Shown here piece by piece: positions 26,528 to 35,040 of a stretch of 64,000 nt of DNA. A model generated the notes under the pieces. The model worked only from the letters and a program-made list of their open reading frames with translations. It did no database searches and was not told where the DNA came from. The stretch lies in contig CACZJR010000001.1 in assembly GCA_902781545.1 (NCBI GenBank), positions 20,145-84,144 on the forward strand, read 5' to 3'. The first letter of the stretch is position 1. Each line of letters begins with the position of its first letter. Both the position numbers and the translations under genes were made by a program. This stretch comes from an uncultured Spirochaetales bacterium. Its GTDB lineage: Bacteria; Spirochaetota; Spirochaetia; Sphaerochaetales; Sphaerochaetaceae.

Positions 26528-27136
26528 ATGGATAGCTTCATGGCCCAGTGGGTATATACGGATACAGTAAAGGATCACTTCATGAATCCCAGGAACATCT
26601 GGAACAAGGATGAGAACTGGGAGCCTGAGGCAGTCGGAGAGGTCGGTTCCCTTGCCTGCGGTGACCAGATGAGAGTCGGAATCAAGGTCAAGGATGACAG
26701 GATCTCTGACATCAGATGGCTCACATACGGCTGTGCAAGCGCCATTGCAAGCACATCAATGATGAGCGAGATGGTCAAGGGAATGACCCTCAAAGAAGCC
26801 TACAACATCACTCCTGACATGATAACAAAGGAGCTCGGAGGTCTTCCGGAGCACAAGTTCCACTGCTCGGTTCTGGGCGACAAGGCCCTAAGGGCTGCAA
26901 TTGATGACTATCTTGAGAAGAAAGGCCTTGATAATCCTTATAAGAAGTCTGTCGCCAGGATTCTGTGCGAGTGCAAGGGCGTGACAGACCAGATGATCGA
27001 GCACCTTGTGGCCACTGACCAGGCAAAGACCCTTGAGGACCTTCAGAGGCTCACAGGCTTCGGCACGGGCTGCGGCAAATGCAAGGAGCGCATTGCCCAT
27101 GAGTTCGAGGAGATGAAGCACATCCACGGCAAGTGA
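26528..27136 (+). CDS. nifU: NifU-like Fe-S scaffold with BFD-type [2Fe-2S] domain
   Basis: 202 residues in two domains. The N-terminal IscU-like scaffold has three cluster cysteines (SLACGDQ, TYGCASA, KFHCSVLGD). A C-terminal bacterioferritin-associated-ferredoxin-like domain carries C-x-C (ILCECKG) and C-x2-C (GTGCGKCKERI). The third NifU domain (Nfu type) is absent, as in many anaerobe versions. Start at ATG 26528 with GAGG 5 bases upstream. Assembles Fe-S clusters with the NifS gene just upstream, plausibly supplying the multi-cluster ferredoxin and aldehyde oxidoreductase encoded 2 kb further on. Confidence 0.88.
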   Translation: MDSFMAQWVYTDTVKDHFMNPRNIWNKDENWEPEAVGEVGSLACGDQMRVGIKVKDDRISDIRWLTYGCASAIASTSMMSEMVKGMTLKEAYNITPDMITKELGGLPEHKFHCSVLGDKALRAAIDDYLEKKGLDNPYKKSVARILCECKGVTDQMIEHLVATDQAKTLEDLQRLTGFGTGCGKCKERIAHEFEEMKHIHGK

Positions 27137-27181
27137 CATTCTGCCCATTGATTTCAATGCTCATGTGTTTTTTGGCTGTTG

Positions 27182-27223
27182 AAGTATACTTTTTTGTTTA
27201 TTTTTTGGCAAAAAAGTATACTT
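27182..27223. repeat. perfect 15-bp inverted repeat built from AAGTATACTT palindromes
   Basis: AAGTATACTTTTTTG (27182-27196) and its exact complement (27209-27223) flank 12 bases. Each arm contains the palindrome AAGTATACTT, with centres 32 bp apart (about three helical turns). A weaker second repeat, TTTTTCC/GGAAAAA, follows at 27231-27253. Looks like an operator or an A-U hairpin. Confidence 0.7.
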
Positions 27224-27231
27224 GATATACT
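27205..27231 (+). promoter_or_regulatory. candidate promoter of the nucleoside kinase gene
   Basis: TTGGCA (27205-27210), 15 bases, TATACT (27226-27231) with TGA directly before it (extended -10). The spacer holds the second AAGTATACTT palindrome, which would suit a repressor site. Confidence 0.45.
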
Positions 27232-27350
27232 TTTTCCCCTTATTTTTGGAAAAAAAGTCTATTCTGCGCTGTTGTCACAGCCTTTAATGCCCTGATTGAT
27301 AGGGGTGGTTTCTCTTGCGTTTTAGGCAAATTGCAAGGATACTTTATCTT

Positions 27351-29027
27351 ATGAGAACGATAACACTGTCAATCCAGGGGAAGAAGTACAGTCTTCCCGC
27401 ATTCTCCACAGCAAAGGAAGCCTTGGAGAAGTCCGGCCTGTATGAGGATGGACTAAAGAGATATGAGGATAATCCGATCATAGGAGCTCTTGTGAACGGC
27501 GAGCTCAAGCCGCTCAGCGCACCAGTTCCCATGTCCTGCGAGATCGAGCCCATAAGGGCCTTCCAGGGATTCGGAAGAAGAATCTACCGCCACAGCATCT
27601 GCTTTCTGCTCTGCTATGCGTCCAGGCTCCTGTTCCCCAGAAGAAGACTGAAGATCGGACATTCGCTCGGAGACGGCTTCTATTTCAATTACGAGGGAGA
27701 CAAGGCCATAGACGATGCCCAGATACAGAAGCTCACCGAAAAGATGAGGGAGCTCGTTGATCAGGCCCTTGAGATTACCAGTGTGTCAGTTTCCCTGCAG
27801 GAGGCAATCACAAGGCTCAAGAAACAGGGCTATGATGACGCTGTCCTCCTGCTCCAGGAGATGAACAAGTCACATGTGAACATGTACAGGATACAGGACT
27901 ATTACCATATCTCATATGAGCCCATAGCCAACAACACGGCTGAGCTGGGGCTTTGGGAGCTACGCAAATATGGTGAGGGCGGAATGCTTCTTAGATATCC
28001 TGTGAGGGAAAGCATAACCAGTCTGGTCCCGTTCAAGGACAACCAGAGATTGTACGAGGTCTTCAACGAATACCATATCTGGGGAAAGATCCTTGGAGTC
28101 GAGTGCGTGGGAGAGATGAACAGAAGCTGCTCCGGCAACAACGCCGAGCAGTATGTAAGGCTCTCGGAGTCCCTTCAGCGCAGGAAGATATCAAGCATCG
28201 CGGAAGAGATTCATGCCAGGAAGGCCAAGGCGGTCTTCATCGCAGGTCCGTCGTCTTCCGGAAAGACAACATTCGCCAAGAAGCTGTGTGAGCAGCTTCT
28301 GCTTCTGGAGTACTCACCGATCAAAATCAGCCTTGACGACTATTATAAGAAGCGCGAAATGGTTCCTCTGGATGACGAGGGCAAGCCTGACTTCGAGGCC
28401 CTTGAGGCACTGGATACGGACCTGTTCGACCGGAACATGCAGGACCTGTTTGACGGCAAGGAGGTCGACCTGCCGCATTTCAGCTTCACGAAGAACGAGA
28501 CATACTATCTTGGTCAGCCGATCAAGATGAATGCCAACAACATATTCGTGATTGAGGGCATCCATGGCCTTAATCCCAAGATCACCTCAAAGATCGCACC
28601 GAAGTATGTCTATAAGGTATATATATCCGCGCTCACGCAGCTGAACATGGATGACTGCAACAGGGTCTCCACCACAGACAACAGGATGCTCAGGAGAATC
28701 CTGCGCGATTACAGGACAAGGGGGACCAGCGCGGAGCAGACCCTTCTCATGTGGCCGAGTGTCGCACGTGGCGAGAGAACCCATATATTCCCGAACCAGA
28801 ACAATGCGGATGTCATGTTCAACAGTGCCTTGGACTACGAAATCGGAGTCCTGTCACCGTTTGTTACACCGCTTCTGCATGGTGTGAGTCCTGAGTCAGG
28901 AACAGCCTACACGCATGCCCTGCGTCTTCTGGAGTTTTTGGAGAACATCTATGCCATTCCGTCGTCATTTGTCCCAAGTGACTCAATACTCAGGGAGTTT
29001 ATCGGCGGCAGTGACTACGAAGATTGA
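27351..29027 (+). CDS. nucleoside (uridine-like) kinase with N-terminal ThrRS-like domains
   Basis: 558 residues. The N-terminus resembles the TGS and second additional domain of threonyl-tRNA synthetase (IGHSLGDGFYFNYEGD, and DYYHISYEPIA). The C-terminal half is a P-loop phosphoribulokinase/uridine-kinase domain: Walker A AGPSSSGKTTFAK, ISLDDYYKKRE, IFVIEGIHGLNP, and the RRILRDYRTRG lid. Proteins of this build in spirochaetes, Thermotoga and Clostridia phosphorylate nucleosides such as cytidine or uridine. ATG 27351 is used (AGGA 11 bases upstream); a TTG at 27315 with a better GGGGTGG site is a real alternative that adds 12 residues. Confidence 0.8.
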   Translation: MRTITLSIQGKKYSLPAFSTAKEALEKSGLYEDGLKRYEDNPIIGALVNGELKPLSAPVPMSCEIEPIRAFQGFGRRIYRHSICFLLCYASRLLFPRRRLKIGHSLGDGFYFNYEGDKAIDDAQIQKLTEKMRELVDQALEITSVSVSLQEAITRLKKQGYDDAVLLLQEMNKSHVNMYRIQDYYHISYEPIANNTAELGLWELRKYGEGGMLLRYPVRESITSLVPFKDNQRLYEVFNEYHIWGKILGVECVGEMNRSCSGNNAEQYVRLSESLQRRKISSIAEEIHARKAKAVFIAGPSSSGKTTFAKKLCEQLLLLEYSPIKISLDDYYKKREMVPLDDEGKPDFEALEALDTDLFDRNMQDLFDGKEVDLPHFSFTKNETYYLGQPIKMNANNIFVIEGIHGLNPKITSKIAPKYVYKVYISALTQLNMDDCNRVSTTDNRMLRRILRDYRTRGTSAEQTLLMWPSVARGERTHIFPNQNNADVMFNSALDYEIGVLSPFVTPLLHGVSPESGTAYTHALRLLEFLENIYAIPSSFVPSDSILREFIGGSDYED

Positions 29028-29058
29028 CGATGCTTTGCAATAAATATAAATTTGTGCC

Positions 29059-29469
29059 ATGACGTATGAGATTCTTGAGTCCTGCACAGGCTGTGGAATG
29101 TGTCTTTCCATCTGTCCTGTCAAGGCAGTTACAGGCGGGCCGGGCCGGCTCCATGTGATTAACACCGACTATTGCATAGGCTGCGGTGCCTGTGCGCGTG
29201 TCTGTGAGAGCTCATCCGTCATCAACAGCTACGGAAACACAATCCCGCATCAGAGCAAGAAGCAGTGGCTGATTCCGCATTTTGACAAGGACAGATGCAG
29301 AAGCTGCGGCAAATGCTATGAGATGTGTCCTGCAGGGATTATCACAAGACCCAGCAAGGGCAATGTTCCGTCGCTGACGAATCCCAAACTCTGTGCATCG
29401 TGCAGATGGTGTGAGAAAGTATGTGTGTTCAACGGAATCACATTCTCACCTGCCGGGGAGTCCAAATGA
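29059..29469 (+). CDS. ferredoxin-like protein with four [4Fe-4S] motifs
   Basis: 136 residues with four cysteine motifs: CTGCGMCLSICP, CIGCGACARVC, CRSCGKCYEMCP and CASCRWCEKVC. These form two bacterial-type dicluster ferredoxin modules. Cytoplasmic, with no signal peptide. The stop overlaps the start of the aldehyde ferredoxin oxidoreductase gene (ATGA), so it is almost certainly that enzyme's electron acceptor, passing electrons onward. Such fused polyferredoxins accompany AOR-family enzymes in anaerobes. Confidence 0.85.
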   Translation: MTYEILESCTGCGMCLSICPVKAVTGGPGRLHVINTDYCIGCGACARVCESSSVINSYGNTIPHQSKKQWLIPHFDKDRCRSCGKCYEMCPAGIITRPSKGNVPSLTNPKLCASCRWCEKVCVFNGITFSPAGESK

Positions 29470-31331
29470 ATATCGCGGTTTTGAAGGAACGCCTGGATAA
29501 TCTGGACAACAGGTTCAGCGCAGGATCAATGTCACAGCCCAGAAAGGCAAAGGCACTTGTGCTGGATCTGAGTGACGAGAGTTTCTTTGACTGGGCAATT
29601 CCCGAGAAGTATATAGAGTGCTATGTCTCAGGACCTGCGCTTGGCGCAAGGATCTGGGCCGAGTTCGCCGGCGCCGACGTTGAGGAGTCTTCCACATATG
29701 AGTCGAACAATCCTGTTGTCATAACAGGCTCATACCTCACGAACTCGGGAGTCCCTGGCTGTGAGAGCGTGAGCATTGCCTTCAGGTCTCCTGTTTCCGG
29801 AAATCTCTGCTTCAATGTCATCTCCAACACCGTCGGTATGCGTCTGGGAGCTTTGGGCTACGATGCCCTGGTCATCATCGGAAGGCTGAGAAGGCCCGCT
29901 GTCATTGACATCAAGAAAAGCGGGGTGACCTACAACATCTCTGAGATATTCATAGGCTACAGCGTGAGCCAGGTTGAGGCTCTTATCGGTGTTGGCCCCA
30001 TGACCACTGCAATGTCCATTGGACCTGCCGGAGAGCAGAAGGTCCCATATGCCGCGGTGATATGCGAGGGTGCCTCAACAGGCCGCGGAGGTCTTGGCTG
30101 TGTGTTCGGATACAAGAACATTAAGAGCCTTTGCATAACAGGATTCGATACGACCTTTCACAGGACCGGCAATGCCGATGATGCGGAGAGGGCCTTGGAG
30201 AAATTCAGAAGCCTCCTCGATGAGAGTCCGTATTGCAAGGCCATGCAGCGCTCTGGATCAGCCTGCCTTGTCAAGAACGGAAGCAGGGCAGGGTGGGCTC
30301 CGGTGTTTAATTTCAGCAGGAGAACGGATCCCAGGCTCTTCCATCTTGCCGGAGAGGAGATCAACAGACGTTATGGTGATGAGCATGGCGGCTGCATAGA
30401 ATGTCCGGTCATGTGCAGGCACAGGACACATGACGGAATTGTCATTCCCGGCTATGAGTCAGTTCTCATGCTCGGAGCGAACATAGCCTGTTTTGACATG
30501 GACAAGATCATTGAGCGCTATGCTCAGTGTCTTGATCTGGGACTTGACCCTGTGTCCACCGGAAATGTCATAGGATGGGCAATACAGGCATGGTCGAGTG
30601 GTCTTGTGAACCTCTTTGAGCCGGATTTCTCATTCAAGGACAACGCGAAGGTGCTTCCTCTCATTGAGATGATAGCCAGACGAACAGGTCCCGGTGAGCC
30701 TCTGAGCTTCGGAACATATGCATTGGGAAAGGCATACAAAGATGAGAGCTTCGCTTACACCATAAGAGGGCTGGAATGCGGTCCTTATGACTACCGCGGC
30801 GCCTTTGCTCAGTCAATCTCTGACAGCATGGGGTTCTGGTTCCCCAATTACTTTGAGATACACAGTTCCGTGTGCAACAAGAACCATGAGCAGTGGGCAA
30901 TTCTGAATGAGCGCATTGTGATGGGCCTTGAGAGCTACGGCTTGTCTCCTGCGTTGATTGTTCCTGCTGTCATTGAGCCAAATAAAAAGCTCAGAAGAAA
31001 GTTTTCTATTATTCCTAATTCGGATATCAAAAGCGTAAAATTACATGTAATTTGTAATCTTTTAAGCGCTGTTACGGGTATAGACACACAATCAGACGAC
31101 ATCCTGGCACTTGGTGACAGATGCTGGAGGCTGATTTATGAGATCAATATGGCATTGGGTTTTGACATGCTTGATGGTGCAGAGAGCCTTTTGCCGGAGC
31201 ATTTCTTCATTGATCCGGACAGCAATCACAAGGTTGACTCAATTGTTCCGTTCAGAGACCTCATTGACAGGTATTGCTTCCTCAGAAAGCAGACCATCGC
31301 CGTCCAGGGCTCTGATTTCAATGCTCCTTGA
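29466..31331 (+). CDS. aldehyde ferredoxin oxidoreductase family (tungsten/molybdopterin) enzyme
   Basis: 621 residues, normal for the AOR family, which oxidises aldehydes to acids with a bis-pterin W/Mo site and a [4Fe-4S] cluster. Seen: the N-terminal AOR fold start (KALVLDLSDESF), YVSGPALGARIWAEF, the pterin-binding GRGGLGCVFGYKNIKSLCI, and the cluster motif CIECPVMC near residue 310. ATG 29466 has GGGGAG upstream and overlaps the ferredoxin stop. The last 93 bases overlap the convergent phosphodiesterase gene. No pterin-cofactor genes lie here; the cofactor must come from elsewhere in the genome. The aldehyde substrate is unknown. Confidence 0.82.
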   Translation: MNIAVLKERLDNLDNRFSAGSMSQPRKAKALVLDLSDESFFDWAIPEKYIECYVSGPALGARIWAEFAGADVEESSTYESNNPVVITGSYLTNSGVPGCESVSIAFRSPVSGNLCFNVISNTVGMRLGALGYDALVIIGRLRRPAVIDIKKSGVTYNISEIFIGYSVSQVEALIGVGPMTTAMSIGPAGEQKVPYAAVICEGASTGRGGLGCVFGYKNIKSLCITGFDTTFHRTGNADDAERALEKFRSLLDESPYCKAMQRSGSACLVKNGSRAGWAPVFNFSRRTDPRLFHLAGEEINRRYGDEHGGCIECPVMCRHRTHDGIVIPGYESVLMLGANIACFDMDKIIERYAQCLDLGLDPVSTGNVIGWAIQAWSSGLVNLFEPDFSFKDNAKVLPLIEMIARRTGPGEPLSFGTYALGKAYKDESFAYTIRGLECGPYDYRGAFAQSISDSMGFWFPNYFEIHSSVCNKNHEQWAILNERIVMGLESYGLSPALIVPAVIEPNKKLRRKFSIIPNSDIKSVKLHVICNLLSAVTGIDTQSDDILALGDRCWRLIYEINMALGFDMLDGAESLLPEHFFIDPDSNHKVDSIVPFRDLIDRYCFLRKQTIAVQGSDFNAP

Positions 31332-31832
31332 TCCGTCTGCCTTGAATCTTACAAGCGCATAAGAGGCTCTGCTGCCTCCCCTGGGTCTTGCGGCTGATCC
31401 TGGATTAAGGAACATAACTCTTTTTCTCTCAATGATTTCCGTGTGTAAATCCGGTACATGAGAATGACCTGTTATCACAATATCATACTGTGAGTTGTCT
31501 AGTCCAGCTGAAAGAGGATCCCAGTACATATGGCCATGTGTGACGAACATTCTCAGGCCCTTGAATGTACAAGTTCTGTAAAGCGGAAGATCCAGGCCGG
31601 TCTCTGTCCATGACCACCGGTTGTCGCAATTTCCCTGTACCGGTAAGAACACGAAATTCCTGCACAGCACAGACTGTGATATGAAGTAGTTCTCTATGTC
31701 CAGATCACCGGTGTAGATGAAGCCCAGGCATGTGTCCTGCGACGCATTCTGTGCGAGAATCTCGAATGCCTGGTCATTGGAATGGACATCCCCTGCGACC
31801 AGAATGTAGTTTTCGTTGTTTATTCCTATCAT
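31239..31832 (-). CDS. YfcE/MJ0936-type metallophosphoesterase
   Basis: 197 residues with all calcineurin-like motifs: VAGDVHSN (D-x-H), YTGDLD (GD), VQGNCDNR (GNxD), FVTHGHMY (GH), and VITGHSHVP (GHxH), then LNPGSAARPRGG. Members hydrolyse phosphodiesters or small phosphorylated substrates using two metals. The ribosome site is poor. Its 3' end overlaps the AOR gene by 93 bp on the opposite strand. Confidence 0.8.
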   Translation of the reverse strand: MIGINNENYILVAGDVHSNDQAFEILAQNASQDTCLGFIYTGDLDIENYFISQSVLCRNFVFLPVQGNCDNRWSWTETGLDLPLYRTCTFKGLRMFVTHGHMYWDPLSAGLDNSQYDIVITGHSHVPDLHTEIIERKRVMFLNPGSAARPRGGSRASYALVRFKADGSRSIEIRALDGDGLLSEEAIPVNEVSERNN

Positions 31833-31941
31833 TGTATGACTTTATCGTATCATACACCGCATATTGAAAAAACCTAAACAGCTGTTAAGATTTGTTTGAA
31901 GAAAAACAGCTAATTTCTTGTTTTTATTCGATTTCTTTATC

Positions 31942-31963
31942 TTTCAGTTCTTGTAAACTGAAA
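31942..31963. promoter_or_regulatory. 8-bp inverted repeat upstream of the hydrolase gene
   Basis: TTTCAGTT (31942-31949) and AACTGAAA (31956-31963) with 6 bases between. It lies in the 228-base AT-rich gap between the phosphodiesterase and the hydrolase, so it could be an operator. No convincing complete promoter was identified around it. Confidence 0.4.
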
Positions 31964-32060
31964 ATCAATCATAGTATAGTAATAGTAGTCAGCCTGTATA
32001 GGTATTATATATATGTGTTTTTTCTGAACATTAGTTTCAGGGAATTTGGAGGTTATAATA

Positions 32061-32981
32061 ATGGCAGGGAATATTTTCATCTGTTCCGATGGTCATAAAT
32101 TGGCTTATAACCTCTGGTTGCCTTCTCCAAATATAGAAATCAAAGCTTTTCTGCAGATCCTTCACGGCATGGCCGAATACAGCGACCGTTATGCCAGATT
32201 TGCGGAATATTTAAATAAATTGGGATTTGCGGTGTTTGCCGCAGACCATAGAGGACATGGAGCAACAGCATCAGAGGATGAGCTGGGTTGGTTTGCAGAA
32301 AGTGACGGATGGAACAGGATTGCAGACGACGCTTTTGAGCTTGCCAACTATATCACTTCACAGTACGGTGTCAACACGACTTTCCTGCTGGGTCACAGCA
32401 TGGGAAGCTTCCTTGCACGCACAGTCATGGTACAGCGCCCGGACTTCTACACCGGCGTCATCATCATGGGTACAGGATGCGGCAAGGGAATTGTCGGCAA
32501 AATCGGTAAACTGTTATGCAAGAGAGAGATACGTAAGAATGGAAGTAAGTCTCCAGGCATTATGATGAACAAGCTCTCGTTCGGTTCATACAACAAGCAG
32601 TTCGAGCCTACGGCAACTGATTTTGACTGGCTTTCACGTGATGCCAAGGAAGTCGAGAAGTATGTGAAGGACGACAAGTGCGGATTCCTCTGCTCGAATG
32701 GCTTCTTCTATGATCTTCTTACCGGAGTCGAGTTCGCCAACAGCCGTGCTAATGCCGAGAAGCTGCCGAAGGATCTTCCTCTTCTGATCATCAGTGGAGA
32801 GATGGATCCGGTCGGTGATTTCGGCAGGGGTGTAAGAAAGGTCTATGACCTTTACACCGGTGCCGGGGTTGTTGATGTGACCTTGAAGCTGATTCCTGGT
32901 GCAAGACATGAGATCCTCAACGAGACAAACAGAAAGGAAGTCTATGAGATTCTTGCCAATTGGCTTGAGGCTCATATCTGA
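32061..32981 (+). CDS. alpha/beta hydrolase (monoacylglycerol lipase/lysophospholipase type)
   Basis: 306 residues, alpha/beta fold without signal peptide. Motifs: ILHGMAEYSDRYARFAEYL (oxyanion HG), AADHRGHGAT, nucleophile GHSMGS, acid ISGEMDPVGD, and histidine PGARHEILNE. The arrangement is that of Hydrolase_4/PldB-like lipases that release fatty acids from monoacylglycerols or lysophospholipids. ATG 32061 chosen because TTTGGAGG lies 8-9 bases upstream. Followed by yihY after 6 bases, so a small envelope/lipid-related operon is likely. Confidence 0.85.
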   Translation: MAGNIFICSDGHKLAYNLWLPSPNIEIKAFLQILHGMAEYSDRYARFAEYLNKLGFAVFAADHRGHGATASEDELGWFAESDGWNRIADDAFELANYITSQYGVNTTFLLGHSMGSFLARTVMVQRPDFYTGVIIMGTGCGKGIVGKIGKLLCKREIRKNGSKSPGIMMNKLSFGSYNKQFEPTATDFDWLSRDAKEVEKYVKDDKCGFLCSNGFFYDLLTGVEFANSRANAEKLPKDLPLLIISGEMDPVGDFGRGVRKVYDLYTGAGVVDVTLKLIPGARHEILNETNRKEVYEILANWLEAHI

Positions 32982-32987
32982 AGGTAA

Positions 32988-33836
32988 ATGAAATCTAAGA
33001 AAAAAGGATTGAAAAGGACTCTTGGGTATGTGTGGAGTTTCATTGAGCAGTTCAATGAGGACTCCGCCTCAATGTTGTCAAACGGCATGGTTTACTCCAC
33101 GCTGATTGCGATAATCCCTTGCTTTGCTGTCATCTATGCCATCTTGAACGCCCTTGGTGCCCTTGAACCGGTCGTCGATCTCATTGAGAACACGATAATG
33201 TCGACTTTCGGGCAGGGGACAGGTGATACCCTTGTGGGCTACCTGAGGATATTCACGGAAAACGCGATGGGCATGGGAGTGGTGAGCATTCTCTCCTTCG
33301 GACTTACTTTCGTATTGCTTATAGATAAGATATTTACTGTCATCAACAAGATTTATCATACTCCTAAGAAGGGTAAGATTGTAACTAGGTATCTCAAGTA
33401 CATCGGAATAATCATCATCGGGATTCTTGCGATTGCACTTATGGTCTATCTTGTCGGAAGGTTCAATTCCGTATCAGTGAGGATGAGGAAGCTTCCTGAG
33501 CTGAGCGGGCTTCAGAAGGTCTTCAAGACCCTGATACCTATTGCGCTCATATTCGGTCTTATGCTTGCCATGATCTGTCTTATCCCGAACTGCAAGGTCC
33601 GCTTCCTTTCAGGCCTGATCGGTGCGATAGTCGGAACAGTTGGGGTTTATGGCCTTGTGAAGGTTTTCCAGTTCGTCGTCAGCTGGTCTGTGAAGTATTC
33701 CGTGATATACGGATCATTGGCGACGCTGCTGTTCTTCTTCATGTTCCTTTCTTATCTCTGGAAAATAATATTTGCTGCTGTGATAGTATCTTACGTGCAT
33801 CAGACACAGACTACCGGCATTGAGTACGAGCTATGA
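32988..33836 (+). CDS. YihY/BrkB-family integral membrane protein
   Basis: 282 residues, six predicted membrane helices, with the family signature SNGMVYSTLIAIIPCFAVIY near the N-terminus and WSVKYSVIYGSLATLLFFFM in the C-terminal half. Long mislabelled 'ribonuclease BN'; the actual function (possibly lipid or solute export) is not established. Ends in an ATGA overlap with manA. Confidence 0.85.
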   Translation: MKSKKKGLKRTLGYVWSFIEQFNEDSASMLSNGMVYSTLIAIIPCFAVIYAILNALGALEPVVDLIENTIMSTFGQGTGDTLVGYLRIFTENAMGMGVVSILSFGLTFVLLIDKIFTVINKIYHTPKKGKIVTRYLKYIGIIIIGILAIALMVYLVGRFNSVSVRMRKLPELSGLQKVFKTLIPIALIFGLMLAMICLIPNCKVRFLSGLIGAIVGTVGVYGLVKVFQFVVSWSVKYSVIYGSLATLLFFFMFLSYLWKIIFAAVIVSYVHQTQTTGIEYEL

Positions 33837-34942
33837 GTGACATTCTTAGAATCAAACCCGTGATCAAGGATTATGCGTGGGGAAATGACTATTTCATCGC
33901 GGATCTTCTTGATCTGGACAAGAACGGCCCCAGGGCCGAGCTCTGGATGGGCGCCCACAGGCAGGGAAGCTCTGTTGTTGAGTCCACAGGTGAGAAACTC
34001 TGCGATTATCTGGATGCGAATCCCGGTTTCTGCGGCTCTGATGCGGATTCCTTCCCGTTCCTGCTTAAGATTCTTGCCATAGCACAGAGCCTTTCTATCC
34101 AGTGTCATCCTGATTCAGAGCAGGCTAAAGCAGGTTTTGCTGCTGAATCAGGCATTCATGGGACAGTGGAGCGCAAGAACTGGAACTATCAGGACTCAAA
34201 CCAGAAAGCCGAGATGCTTTATGCTCTTACTCCAGTGACCGCGATGTGCGGTTTCAGGGAGATAGGGCAGATAAAAGACCTGCTTCAGACTGCAGTTCCT
34301 GTATTTTATTCTGATCATATTGCCGAATACGGAACAATTGTTGATGCTTTTGATGCAATCTACCGCATGGACAGGGATCAGCTCTCATTCGGAGAGGCCG
34401 AGCTTCTTAGAAACTGTGATAGCCTTCCTGAGGATGTCTGTGCCATCGTGAAGGATCTTGGTGACAGATATTTCGGAGATCCGGGAATATTCTCACCGTT
34501 GTTTCTGAATATCATCCATCTGGCTCCGGGAGAGGCTGTCTACCTCAAGCCACGTGTCCTTCATGCTTACATAAGCGGAAACGGCGTTGAGCTGATGAAC
34601 AACTCCGACAATGTACTGAGGGCGGGACTCACTTCCAAGCACATGGACCTTGATGAGCTTGAGCGTGTGATGATTCATGACTCATATCAGCCTAGCCCTA
34701 TGAAGTACACGGAGGATGAGGGCGGACGTCACTATGAATGTGAGGGTGGTTTCACGCTGACGGTAATGAATGACGGTGACTATTGCAATAAAGGAAAAGG
34801 CCCGAGGATTCTTCTCTGCACAGAAGGTGATGCAAGCGTGAATGGACTGAGGCTGCAGAAAGGGCAGTGCTGTATTGTTGGGTCCGGCATTAAAAATATA
34901 GAAGTCTCCTGCAAGGGAGCTTCTGTATTCATGGCAAGCTAA
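33833..34942 (+). CDS. manA: mannose-6-phosphate isomerase, class I
   Basis: 369 residues, zinc-dependent cupin enzyme converting mannose-6-phosphate and fructose-6-phosphate. Shows KDYAWGND, AELWMGAHRQGSS, the metal-binding SIQCHPDSEQA (QxH), KAEMLYAL (zinc glutamate), and LKPRVLHAYISGNGVELMNNSDN with the catalytic region. Overlaps the yihY stop. Its product feeds glycolysis or GDP-mannose supply for glycans. Followed by a 98-base regulatory gap and a sodium symporter. Confidence 0.9.
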   Translation: MSDILRIKPVIKDYAWGNDYFIADLLDLDKNGPRAELWMGAHRQGSSVVESTGEKLCDYLDANPGFCGSDADSFPFLLKILAIAQSLSIQCHPDSEQAKAGFAAESGIHGTVERKNWNYQDSNQKAEMLYALTPVTAMCGFREIGQIKDLLQTAVPVFYSDHIAEYGTIVDAFDAIYRMDRDQLSFGEAELLRNCDSLPEDVCAIVKDLGDRYFGDPGIFSPLFLNIIHLAPGEAVYLKPRVLHAYISGNGVELMNNSDNVLRAGLTSKHMDLDELERVMIHDSYQPSPMKYTEDEGGRHYECEGGFTLTVMNDGDYCNKGKGPRILLCTEGDASVNGLRLQKGQCCIVGSGIKNIEVSCKGASVFMAS

Positions 34943-34944
34943 AA

Positions 34945-35005
34945 TGTTAGTATTCTAACACTTTGTTAAAAAACATAACACAAAACATTGACTCTCTAAC
35001 ACTTT
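34945..35005 (+). promoter_or_regulatory. candidate operator: palindrome plus two TCTAACACTTT repeats
   Basis: TGTTAG (34945-34950), 4 bases, CTAACA (34955-34960) form a palindrome. The 11-mer TCTAACACTTT occurs at 34954-34964 and again at 34995-35005, 41 bp apart (about four turns), with a TTGACT at 34988-34993 abutting the second copy. This suggests a dimeric repressor controlling the symporter gene. Confidence 0.5.
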
Positions 35006-35040
35006 TTCTGCTACTCCATAAGTAATTTTCGGAGGTAAGT

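Noticed and set aside
25352..27136. Nitrogen-fixation role for nifS-nifU
   Set aside because: No nif structural or cofactor genes nearby; this pair is the general Fe-S assembly system of many anaerobes.
31892..32098. Small open frame before the alpha/beta hydrolase
   Set aside because: Lies in very AT-rich non-coding DNA, has no ribosome site and overlaps the well-supported hydrolase start.
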